Shown here in pieces: positions 1 to 5,326 of a DNA stretch of 6,387 nucleotides. A program made the translations under genes and the position numbers. Each line of letters starts with the position of its first letter. Within the stretch, counting starts at the first letter, position 1. The notes below the pieces were generated by a model. It searched no databases, was not told the DNA's origin, and was given only the letters and a program-made list of their open reading frames with translations. This stretch comes from Candidatus Omnitrophota bacterium. Lineage in GTDB: Bacteria; Omnitrophota; Gorgyraeia; B26-G9. Where the stretch lies: positions 1 through 6,387 of the forward strand of contig QNCH01000098.1 in the NCBI GenBank assembly GCA_003645745.1, given 5' to 3'.

Positions 1-89
1 GCGCCTGCGGTTTGGCTTAGGTCAGAACGTTCCAATCTAGGGCACAGGGAAACGCCTAAATTTTACAAACCAATTACGTTTGAGTATAA
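1..89. repeat. Right arm of MITE-like inverted-repeat element, copy 1 (cut by window edge)
   Basis: These bases match 3775-3862 at about 82 of 89 aligned positions (six substitutions and one single-base indel). They therefore represent part of the loop and the whole right arm of the element seen complete at 3681-3861. The left arm would lie before base 1 and cannot be seen. The terminus carries the same subterminal palindrome, CAAAC-N7-GTTTG (66-82), and ends in GAGTATAA. No coding sequence is present. The element sits directly upstream of lysS and points the same way as the second copy does relative to ilvE. It is called MITE-like from structure only; no transposase is visible in the window. 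Confidence 0.8.
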
Positions 90-90
90 G
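62..90 (+). promoter_or_regulatory. Candidate sigma70-type promoter for lysS, inside the repeat terminus
   Basis: A -35-like TTTACA (62-67) and a -10-like TATAAG (85-90) are separated by exactly 17 bases, each one base away from the consensus hexamer. The palindrome CAAAC-N7-GTTTG overlaps the -35 box and fills most of the spacer. Transcription would start near base 97 and leave a leader of about 85 nt before the lysS ATG. The same arrangement is conserved in the second repeat copy, which strengthens the call. Promoter activity is inferred and not shown. Confidence 0.55.
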
Positions 91-168
91 TGTAGTAAAA
101 TAAGTTACAATGTAGGGGGCGTGATGTTTTGCTTTTTTAGTGAATGATTTTATAAAAATTTTTAAATT

Positions 169-174
169 AAGGAA
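169..174 (+). promoter_or_regulatory. Ribosome binding site that decides the lysS start
   Basis: AAGGAA lies 7 bases before the ATG at 182. The reading frame is open upstream to a GTG at 140, but that GTG has no Shine-Dalgarno at a useful distance. The 14 extra residues it would add are rich in Phe, Ile and Lys and do not look like a LysRS N-terminus. The ATG at 182 is therefore preferred. Confidence 0.6.
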
Positions 175-181
175 TAAAATT

Positions 182-1618
182 ATGTCGGATGAATTTAGAG
201 ACCAGCGGATAAAAAAATTAAATGAATTAAACGCGGAAGGTGTTTGTGGTTATGGCGGGCAATTCCCGCGCACACATTTTGTGCAGGATTTAAGAGATAA
301 TTTTGAGCCTGATCAGAGTGTTTGTTGTGCAGGCAGGATTATGGCATTGCGTTTTCATGGAAAAAGTGTATTTGGAGATATAAAAGATATTAGCGGAAAA
401 ATGCAGTTTTATGCTAAAAAAGATGTTATTGGAGAGAAGACCTTTGATTTCTTAAAAAAGTTTGACTTAGGTGATATTATTGGCGTTAAAGGCAGTCTTT
501 TTTTAACCCATACTCAGGAACCCACTATTGCAGTGAAAGAGTTTGAGTTGTTATCAAAAAGTTTAAGGCCAATGCCTGAGAAGTGGCATGGGTTAAAGGA
601 TGTTGAGACAAGGTATAGGAAACGGTATTTAGATTTAATTGTTAATGACAATGTTCGGGATGTTTTTATCCTGCGTAGTAAGATAACAAAGAGTATCAGA
701 AATTTTTTAGACGTAAAAGGGTACCTTGAGGTTGAAACTCCTATGCTGCATCCTCTTGCCGGAGGAGCGGCAGGCAAACCTTTTGCAACGCATTTAGATG
801 CTTTAAATCTTGATTTATTTTTGCGCATAGCTCCTGAACTATATTTAAAAAAATTATTAGTGGGCGGCTTAGAAAAAGTTTATGAAATAAACCGTTCTTT
901 TCGTAATGAGGGCATTTCTCTCAGGCATAATCCTGAATTTACAATGTTGGAAGTTTATACAGCTTTTGCTGATTATCGGGTAATGATGCAGCTTGTACGT
1001 GATATTTTTTTGCATATAGCAGATACAGTTTTGGGTACCCGGGAATTAATCTTTAAGGATGAAAAAATTGATTTAAACGTATGGGAAGAAATATCGTTTG
1101 CTAAGTTAATGGACGAAAAATTTGGTATCAATCCTGATGATTCTGCTTCTATCTGGATAGAGAAATTAAAAAAGAAAAATATTGATCTTGAATTGAAACA
1201 AGGTAAAATAAGCAGGACGTTTATTCTTAATCTAATCAGTGATTTGATTGAAGTTAAGTTAGCACATCCTGTGTTTATTACTGATATTTATACAGAACTT
1301 TGCCCTCTCGCTAAGAAGAAGAAAAATAATCCATTTTTAAGTGAGAGGTTTGAACTGTTTATCGGGGGTATGGAAATTGCTAATGCGTATTCTGAGCTTA
1401 ATGACCCTCAGGAACAGAAGCAAAGGTTTATTGCTCAGGCAAAGGATGAAGGCTGCGGGGTATTGGATCAAAGTTTTGTGGATGCCCTTGAATATGGAAT
1501 GCCTCCAGCCGGAGGTTTAGGTGTAGGCATTGACCGGATGGTAATGCTTTTTGCTAATCAGCCGTGTATTAAAGATGTAATTTTTTTTCCACAGCTTAAG
1601 CCTGAGAACTGCGAATAA
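182..1618 (+). CDS. lysS: Lysyl-tRNA synthetase, class II
   Basis: This cytoplasmic enzyme charges tRNA(Lys) with lysine using ATP. The 478-residue length is close to the usual 490-510 for bacterial class II LysRS. Residues about 45-125 form the OB-fold anticodon-binding domain, and the rest is the class II catalytic core. Motif 1 is at about 165-188 (ending in EVETPML). The LysRS-typical segment PLAGGAAGKPF is at 191-201. Motif 2 is at 240-256, with FRNEG and RHNPEFTMLE. GGMEIANAYSELNDP is at 395-409. Motif 3, GGLGVGIDR with its ATP-binding Arg, is at 444-452. All core motifs are intact. It stands alone, with 206 bp before the next gene, and a repeat-borne promoter candidate lies upstream. 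The start at 182 rests on its Shine-Dalgarno; a GTG at 140 is the less likely alternative. Confidence 0.97.
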   Translation: MSDEFRDQRIKKLNELNAEGVCGYGGQFPRTHFVQDLRDNFEPDQSVCCAGRIMALRFHGKSVFGDIKDISGKMQFYAKKDVIGEKTFDFLKKFDLGDIIGVKGSLFLTHTQEPTIAVKEFELLSKSLRPMPEKWHGLKDVETRYRKRYLDLIVNDNVRDVFILRSKITKSIRNFLDVKGYLEVETPMLHPLAGGAAGKPFATHLDALNLDLFLRIAPELYLKKLLVGGLEKVYEINRSFRNEGISLRHNPEFTMLEVYTAFADYRVMMQLVRDIFLHIADTVLGTRELIFKDEKIDLNVWEEISFAKLMDEKFGINPDDSASIWIEKLKKKNIDLELKQGKISRTFILNLISDLIEVKLAHPVFITDIYTELCPLAKKKKNNPFLSERFELFIGGMEIANAYSELNDPQEQKQRFIAQAKDEGCGVLDQSFVDALEYGMPPAGGLGVGIDRMVMLFANQPCIKDVIFFPQLKPENCE

Positions 1619-1663
1619 TGTGTGGAGGGTGCCCTATACTAATGATGTTATAAATTGCAGTAG

Positions 1664-1688
1664 ATTCCCGCTAAAAGATTGCGGGAAT
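1664..1688. repeat. Perfect hairpin (8-bp stem), REP-like or weak terminator
   Basis: ATTCCCGC (1664-1671) and GCGGGAAT (1681-1688) form a perfect 8-bp stem around a 9-nt loop, 45 bases after the lysS stop codon. No T-run follows on either strand, so this is not a canonical intrinsic terminator. Stems of the ATTCCC...GGGAAT type are common as dispersed intergenic palindromes (the Neisseria dRS3 repeat is an example of similar form). It may be such a repeat, or it may protect the lysS mRNA 3' end. Only one copy is present here, so repeat status is inference. Confidence 0.5.
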
Positions 1689-1761
1689 GACAAACTGAAG
1701 TGGAATTGGTAATAAGAAGAGCAATGCCGCAATTATATGGTAAATACAAAATGCAACAGGT

Positions 1762-1790
1762 TTGCGAAAAATAATCCTCTACGCTATAAA
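1762..1790 (+). promoter_or_regulatory. Candidate promoter for the lolC-lolD operon
   Basis: TTGCGA (1762-1767, 4 of 6 consensus) and TATAAA (1785-1790, 5 of 6) are 17 bases apart. The -10 box lies in the loop of a small potential hairpin, CCTCT (1776-1780) with AGAGG (1791-1795). A start near 1797 would give a leader of under 30 nt to the GTG at 1825. The remainder of 1619-1824 shows no open frame of note. Confidence 0.4.
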
Positions 1791-1824
1791 AGAGGTTAAA
1801 TTTAAAATTGTAGGTAATTAAATC

Positions 1825-3009
1825 GTGAAATATTATGAATTGTGGGTAGGTGTTAGGTATCTTTTCGCGCGGAATAAGCAGAAGTTTATTTCTATGATTA
1901 GCTTGATTTCTGTACTTGGAATTGCTACAGGTGTGGCTGCGCTGATTATTGTTATTGGAGTGATGGCTGGTTTTGATTATGAATTACAAAGTAAGATTAT
2001 CGGTACAAACAGCCATATAGTTGTGGATAAAATCGGCGGGTTAAATGATGCTGCATATATAATGGATAAAATTAATGTATTAACAGATGTTTCTGCCAGT
2101 GCTCCGTTTATTAATACTCAGGCTTTAATTATGGATGAAAACAGCCGGTTCCCGGTGGTTATGAGAGGTATTTTGCCTGAATTGGAAGTTAATGTCACAG
2201 GGATACAGGATTATCTTAAAAAAGGCAGTTTGGATCTATCAGAGAATAATATTGTTGTTGGTAAAGAATTGGCAAGGCAGATGTTTTTAAAAATTGGCGA
2301 TAAAGTGAATGTTGTTTCTTTGAATAAGTTTTCTGATAATATTTTTAAAATCGCGGGGATTTTTAGCTCTGGAATGTATGATTATGACTCAGGGATTGTT
2401 TTTGTTTCCATAGGGAGCGCAAAGGAGTTTAGTGATGATCCCAGTATAGTAAATGGAATTAGCGTAAAAATAAAAGATGTTTATAACGCGAATAAAATAA
2501 AAAATAAAATTCAGCAGAAATTGGGATTTCCATATTTTACCAGAACCTGGATGGATTTAAATAAAAATTTATTTAATGCTTTAAAACTTGAAAAAACAGC
2601 AATGTTTATTATTTTGACATTAATTGTTATGGTCGCGTGTTTAAATATTGCCAGCAGTTTAATTATGCTAGTTATGGAAAAAACCAGGGATATTGGTATA
2701 TTAAAAACTATTGGCGTAAGCAATGCGGGAATTCGCCGCATTTTTACTATAGTTGGCCTGGCGATTTCTTCATTAGGGATAACCTTAGGCGTATTGTTTG
2801 GAATATTTATTTCTTATTTGTTAAAAACTTATCAGTTTGTAAATTTGCCGCAGGATATTTATTATATAGATAAATTGCCGATAAGACTTGAAACTTGTGA
2901 TGTTTTACTAATTGTCTTAGCTGCTTTTTGTATAAGTTTGATTGCTACAATTTATCCTGCTTATCAGGCAGCAAAGCTTAATCCTGTGAGCGCGTTAAGG
3001 TATGAATAA
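1825..3009 (+). CDS. LolC/LolE-family lipoprotein-releasing ABC transporter permease
   Basis: This inner-membrane permease, with LolD, extracts outer-membrane lipoproteins from the inner membrane and passes them to a periplasmic carrier. It has 394 residues, the usual family size of about 400. The architecture is typical: TM1 at about 21-47, a large periplasmic (MacB-PCD-like) domain at about 50-255, then TM2 at 257-284, TM3 at 306-333 and TM4 at 358-378. After TM2, the cytoplasmic stretch EKTRDIGILKTIGVS (285-299) is the expected coupling region to the ATPase. The C-terminus PAYQAAKLNPVSALRYE is characteristic. The GTG start is favoured because MKYYELWVGVRYL matches LolC/E N-termini. A nearby ATG at 1835 is out of frame, and an AGGT at 1812-1815 gives only a weak Shine-Dalgarno. 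The stop overlaps the lolD start by one base (TAATG), implying translational coupling. LolC, LolE and LolF cannot be told apart by eye; a MacB-like role is less likely. Confidence 0.9.
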   Translation: MKYYELWVGVRYLFARNKQKFISMISLISVLGIATGVAALIIVIGVMAGFDYELQSKIIGTNSHIVVDKIGGLNDAAYIMDKINVLTDVSASAPFINTQALIMDENSRFPVVMRGILPELEVNVTGIQDYLKKGSLDLSENNIVVGKELARQMFLKIGDKVNVVSLNKFSDNIFKIAGIFSSGMYDYDSGIVFVSIGSAKEFSDDPSIVNGISVKIKDVYNANKIKNKIQQKLGFPYFTRTWMDLNKNLFNALKLEKTAMFIILTLIVMVACLNIASSLIMLVMEKTRDIGILKTIGVSNAGIRRIFTIVGLAISSLGITLGVLFGIFISYLLKTYQFVNLPQDIYYIDKLPIRLETCDVLLIVLAAFCISLIATIYPAYQAAKLNPVSALRYE

Positions 3010-3674
3010 TGCTTAGAGCTTGTAATATAGAGAAGTATTATCTGATGCAGCCTGACAAACTGCATGTGCTCAAAACTATAAATTTAGAAATTGAAAAACA
3101 TGAAATTGTTGCTGTTATTGGTTCTTCAGGCGCTGGTAAATCGACATTATTGCACACATTCGGCGGTTTAGATACCCCATCTTCGGGCAATATATTTATT
3201 GATGGATGTGATATTTATAAGTTGAGGGATGCTGCAAGAGCGCGTTTGCGGGCTAAAAAAATTGGTTTTGTATTTCAGTTTTACTATCTTTTGCCGGAGT
3301 TTACTGCTTTAGAAAATGTAATTTTGCCTGCTTTGGTTTTAGGAGTAAAAGCTTCTATTGCCAGGCAAAAGGCAAAAGATTTATTAAAAGAATTGGGTTT
3401 GGAAAAAAGAATGACGCATCACCCTTCTCAACTTTCCGGCGGAGAGCAGCAGAGGGTAGCGATTGTCAGAGCATTGATTAATGACCCTGATATTCTTATT
3501 TGTGATGAACCAACAGGTAATCTTGATTCTGAAACAGGAAGTAAAATTTGTGATTTGTTATTAAGATTGAATAAAGAAAAAGGCTATACAATTTTAATTG
3601 CTACGCATTCACAAGCATTAGCGCATATTTGTCCTAAAACCTTTGTGATTAAGGATGGAGCTTTTGTGGAATAG
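3009..3674 (+). CDS. lolD: LolD, ATPase of the lipoprotein-releasing ABC transporter
   Basis: This cytoplasmic ABC ATPase of 221 residues powers the adjacent LolC/E-type permease. Every nucleotide-binding motif is intact: Walker A GSSGAGKST (38-46), the Q-loop Gln90 in VFQFYYLLPEFTALENV, signature LSGGEQQRVAIVRAL (142-156), Walker B ILICDE (162-167) with catalytic Glu167, D-loop GNLD (170-173), and the switch His200 in ATHSQ. The LLPEFTALENV segment after the Q-loop is typical of the LolD/MacB branch of ABC ATPases. The start overlaps the permease stop by one base, so the two are almost certainly co-translated. The pairing with a LolC/E permease makes LolD the best name. The inverted-repeat element begins 6 bases after the stop codon, so a long RNA hairpin could form at the 3' end of this transcript. 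Confidence 0.93.
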   Translation: MLRACNIEKYYLMQPDKLHVLKTINLEIEKHEIVAVIGSSGAGKSTLLHTFGGLDTPSSGNIFIDGCDIYKLRDAARARLRAKKIGFVFQFYYLLPEFTALENVILPALVLGVKASIARQKAKDLLKELGLEKRMTHHPSQLSGGEQQRVAIVRALINDPDILICDEPTGNLDSETGSKICDLLLRLNKEKGYTILIATHSQALAHICPKTFVIKDGAFVE

Positions 3675-3680
3675 GACAGC

Positions 3681-3861
3681 TATACTCAAACGTAATAGGT
3701 TTGCAATTTTATGACGCCTCCCTGCACTGCATCTTGAAACGTTTTTCTATCGCCAAACCTCACCGCAGCCAGCTGCGCTTGCGGTTTGGCTCAGTCAGAG
3801 CGTTCCAATCTACAGCACAGGGAAACGCCTAAATTTTACAAACCTATTACGTTTGAGTATA
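3681..3861. repeat. Complete MITE-like inverted-repeat element, copy 2
   Basis: A 181-bp non-coding element made of two 79-bp arms (3681-3759 and 3783-3861) around a 23-base centre. The arms are reverse complements with no gaps at about 57 of 79 positions. The outermost 23 bp are perfect (3681-3703 against 3839-3861), beginning TATACTCAAACG and ending CGTTTGAGTATA. The centre contains a further small hairpin, GCAGC/GCTGC (3765-3769 and 3772-3776). The right arm recurs at 1-89. Each terminus contains the palindrome CAAAC-N7-GTTTG. The TA-rich ends would fit TA-target insertion as in Tc1/mariner-type (IS630-like) MITEs, but a target duplication cannot be separated from the terminal TATA. It has no coding capacity and would need a transposase from elsewhere. 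Confidence 0.85.
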
Positions 3862-3863
3862 AT
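3835..3863 (+). promoter_or_regulatory. Near-consensus outward promoter at the repeat end, driving ilvE
   Basis: TTTACA (3835-3840, 5 of 6) and TATAAT (3858-3863, 6 of 6) lie exactly 17 bases apart. The -35 box and spacer are inside the repeat element; the -10 box straddles its right edge, with the last T supplied by flanking DNA. Transcription would begin near 3870 and give a leader of about 26 nt to the ilvE ATG, just long enough for the Shine-Dalgarno. The operator-like palindrome CAAAC-N7-GTTTG occupies 3839-3855, mostly in the spacer. Confidence 0.65.
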
Positions 3864-3884
3864 CAATTTTAAAATTATATTTTA

Positions 3885-3891
3885 GGGAGGA
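3885..3891 (+). promoter_or_regulatory. Strong ribosome binding site of ilvE
   Basis: GGGAGGA is an almost perfect Shine-Dalgarno, with the GGAGG core ending 5 bases before the ATG at 3896. It fixes that start. It is stronger than the sites of lysS and the permease. Confidence 0.7.
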
Positions 3892-3895
3892 TTTT

Positions 3896-4774
3896 ATGGG
3901 TTTAAAAATTTATTTGGACGGAGATTTAGTTGATAAAGACGCGGCAAAGATTTCAGTTTTTGATCATGGTTTATTATATGGAGATGGAGTTTTTGAGGGC
4001 ATTCGTTCTTACAATAATGTAGTTTTTAAACTTAATGAGCATATTTCCAGGCTTTATGAAAGTGCGCATACAATAATGTTAAAAATTCCTTTATCTAAAA
4101 CTCAAATGTCTGAAGCTGTAATTAAGACTTTACAGGAAAATGGGCTTAAAGATGCTTATATAAGGTTGATTGTTACCAGAGGTGTGGGAGACCTAGGCCT
4201 TGATCCGAGAAAGTGTAGGAAACCTTCTGTAATTATTATTGCGGATAAAATTGTACTCTATCCTGAAAAATTTTATGAGCAGGGTTTGAAGATTATTACA
4301 GTGCCTACAACGCGTAACCTGGCTGAAGCATTGAATCCGCGGATTAAGTCGTTGAATTACTTAAATAATGTTCTGGCAAAAATTGAGGCGGTAAATGCCG
4401 GGTATGAAGAAGCAATAATGCTTAATTCTTTAGGATTTGTGGCGGAGTGTACCGGGGATAATTTGTTTATTATTAAAAAAGGTACTGTTTATACACCACC
4501 TCAGTCTATGGGTATATTACTGGGGATTACTCGTGATGTAGTGATTGATTTAGCGCGAAAGTTGCATATTTCTGTTAAAGAACAGATTTTAACCCGGTAT
4601 GAATTATTTAATGCTGATGAAGCATTTTTAACTGGAACAGCTGCGGAAATTATTCCTGTTGTTTGTATTGACGGACGGCAGATTGGTTCAGGTTCTCCAG
4701 GGCAGATAAGTTTAAAATTATTACAGGCATTTAAAAAAGCAACTGAAAATGATGGAACTAAATATAATTTTTGA
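3896..4774 (+). CDS. ilvE: Class IV PLP aminotransferase, branched-chain amino acid type
   Basis: This cytoplasmic PLP enzyme most likely exchanges amino groups between Leu, Ile or Val and 2-oxoglutarate, the last step of their synthesis. It has 292 residues, typical for fold-type IV BCATs of about 290-310. The N-terminal segment VFDHGLLYGDGVFEGIRSY (21-39) is the hallmark of the family. LIVTRGVGDLGLDP follows at 91-104. The PLP-binding Lys is Lys151 in IKSLNYLNNVLA. The cofactor-contacting segment AECTGDNLF (183-191) includes Glu184, and the phosphate-binding loop TGTAAEI is at 246-252. Catalytic residues look intact. D-amino-acid aminotransferase and aminodeoxychorismate lyase share this fold; the TRGVGDLGLDP and TGTAAEI segments favour IlvE, but substrate cannot be settled by eye. 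No other ilv or leu genes are nearby. It has its own promoter candidate in the preceding repeat. Confidence 0.85.
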   Translation: MGLKIYLDGDLVDKDAAKISVFDHGLLYGDGVFEGIRSYNNVVFKLNEHISRLYESAHTIMLKIPLSKTQMSEAVIKTLQENGLKDAYIRLIVTRGVGDLGLDPRKCRKPSVIIIADKIVLYPEKFYEQGLKIITVPTTRNLAEALNPRIKSLNYLNNVLAKIEAVNAGYEEAIMLNSLGFVAECTGDNLFIIKKGTVYTPPQSMGILLGITRDVVIDLARKLHISVKEQILTRYELFNADEAFLTGTAAEIIPVVCIDGRQIGSGSPGQISLKLLQAFKKATENDGTKYNF

Positions 4775-4800
4775 TTATTTATGATTAGACTGAGTATAAA
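4771..4800 (+). promoter_or_regulatory. Weak candidate promoter for mcsA-mcsB
   Basis: TTGATT (4771-4776, overlapping the ilvE stop) and TATAAA (4795-4800) are 18 bases apart, each a fair match to consensus. A strong GGAGGA Shine-Dalgarno follows at 4803-4808, six bases before the mcsA ATG. With only 40 bp between the genes, mcsA could equally be read through from ilvE. No direct repeat resembling a CtsR heptad operator is seen in this gap. Confidence 0.3.
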
Positions 4801-4814
4801 ATGGAGGATTAAAA

Positions 4815-5309
4815 ATGTTGTGTCATATTTGTGGGAAACGTCAGGCAACTGTGCATTTAACTGAAATTGTCAATGATCAGATGACAGAATTGCATCTTTG
4901 TGAACAATGCGCGAAAGAAAAGGGAATTGCCGGATTAGGCGCTTCGTTTGGATTACAGGATTTGTTGGCTGGGCTTGTTGATTTTGCTTCGCCTATACAG
5001 GGAAGTAAAAAGAAAATAGGTGCTTGCGCTAATTGTAAGATGACTTATGCGGATTTTCGTAAAATCGGCAGGCTTGGGTGTAGTGAGTGTTACTCTGCAT
5101 TTGAAGAAAGCCTTGAACCTTTACTAAAAAAGATACACGGAGCAGTAAGGCATATTGGCAAAGCTCCTTTGCATAGCGGGGGACAATTTAAATTAAAGAA
5201 TGAATTGCAGGCTTTACAGCTTAAACTGCAAAAAGTTGTTCAGGCAGAAGCGTTTGAAGAAGCAGCTAAAATTAGAGATAAGATTAAGGCTTTAGAAAAG
5301 AAAAAGTGA
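4815..5309 (+). CDS. mcsA: McsA, zinc-finger activator of the McsB arginine kinase (UvrB/UvrC motif protein)
   Basis: In Firmicutes McsA binds zinc and activates the protein arginine kinase McsB within the Clp stress-response system. This 164-residue protein, slightly shorter than the roughly 185 of B. subtilis, has the full architecture. Four CXXC pairs are at 3-6 (CHIC), 29-32 (CEQC), 71-74 (CANC) and 89-92 (CSEC). TYADFRKIGRLGCSECY (77-93) is the typical McsA block. A C-terminal UVR-type helical motif spans about 127-161, with the characteristic AEAFEEAAKIRDKIKALE at its end, likely a coiled-coil contact. It is immediately followed by mcsB, 17 bp downstream, which supports the function. 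Expression is probably shared with mcsB. A ctsR gene, which precedes mcsA in B. subtilis, is absent here; ilvE takes its place. Confidence 0.92.
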   Translation: MLCHICGKRQATVHLTEIVNDQMTELHLCEQCAKEKGIAGLGASFGLQDLLAGLVDFASPIQGSKKKIGACANCKMTYADFRKIGRLGCSECYSAFEESLEPLLKKIHGAVRHIGKAPLHSGGQFKLKNELQALQLKLQKVVQAEAFEEAAKIRDKIKALEKKK

Positions 5310-5317
5310 GTATATGA

Positions 5318-5322
5318 GGAGG
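5318..5322 (+). promoter_or_regulatory. Ribosome binding site of mcsB, with two adjacent ATG starts
   Basis: GGAGG lies in the 17-bp gap between mcsA and mcsB. It is followed by two consecutive in-frame ATG codons, at 5327 (4-base spacing) and 5330 (7-base spacing). The second is better spaced, so the true N-terminus may be one residue shorter than annotated. Confidence 0.6.
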
Positions 5323-5326
5323 ATAA

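Noticed and set aside
140..181. N-terminal extension of LysS from a GTG at 140
   Set aside because: It lacks a Shine-Dalgarno, and the added residues are AT-rich leader sequence in translation; the ATG at 182 has AAGGAA at good spacing.
97..181. T-box or lysine riboswitch in the lysS leader
   Set aside because: The leader is only about 85 nt, with no T-box sequence and no terminator/antiterminator pair; too short for an L-box lysine riboswitch.
514..828. Open frame of 104 codons on the - strand inside lysS
   Set aside because: It lies wholly antisense to conserved LysRS sequence, shows no recognisable domain and has low-complexity Ser/Lys/Arg/Leu composition.
1649..1741. Imperfect inverted repeat TATAAATTGC (1649-1658) with GCAATTATA flanking the hairpin at 1664-1688
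   Set aside because: Short, AT-rich, with one bulge and 70 bases apart; likely by chance in this composition.
2511..2873. Short open frames on both strands inside the lolC-like permease
   Set aside because: Both overlap the conserved transmembrane region of the permease in other frames; the hydrophobic composition is a by-product of that coding sequence.
3681..3861. Integron attC site or CRISPR-related repeat
   Set aside because: There is no attC-type core site (GTTRRRY/RYYYAAC pairing at the ends), no integrase and no regularly spaced repeats; a MITE-like inverted repeat fits better.
4791..4799. TGAGTATAA before mcsA, identical to the last 9 bases of the repeat
   Set aside because: Only nine bases agree and the sequence upstream does not match the element; it is explained as well by an ordinary -10 region.
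4501..4848. Open frame of 115 codons on the - strand across the ilvE 3' end and mcsA start
   Set aside because: It is antisense to two well-supported genes and has no recognisable family features.
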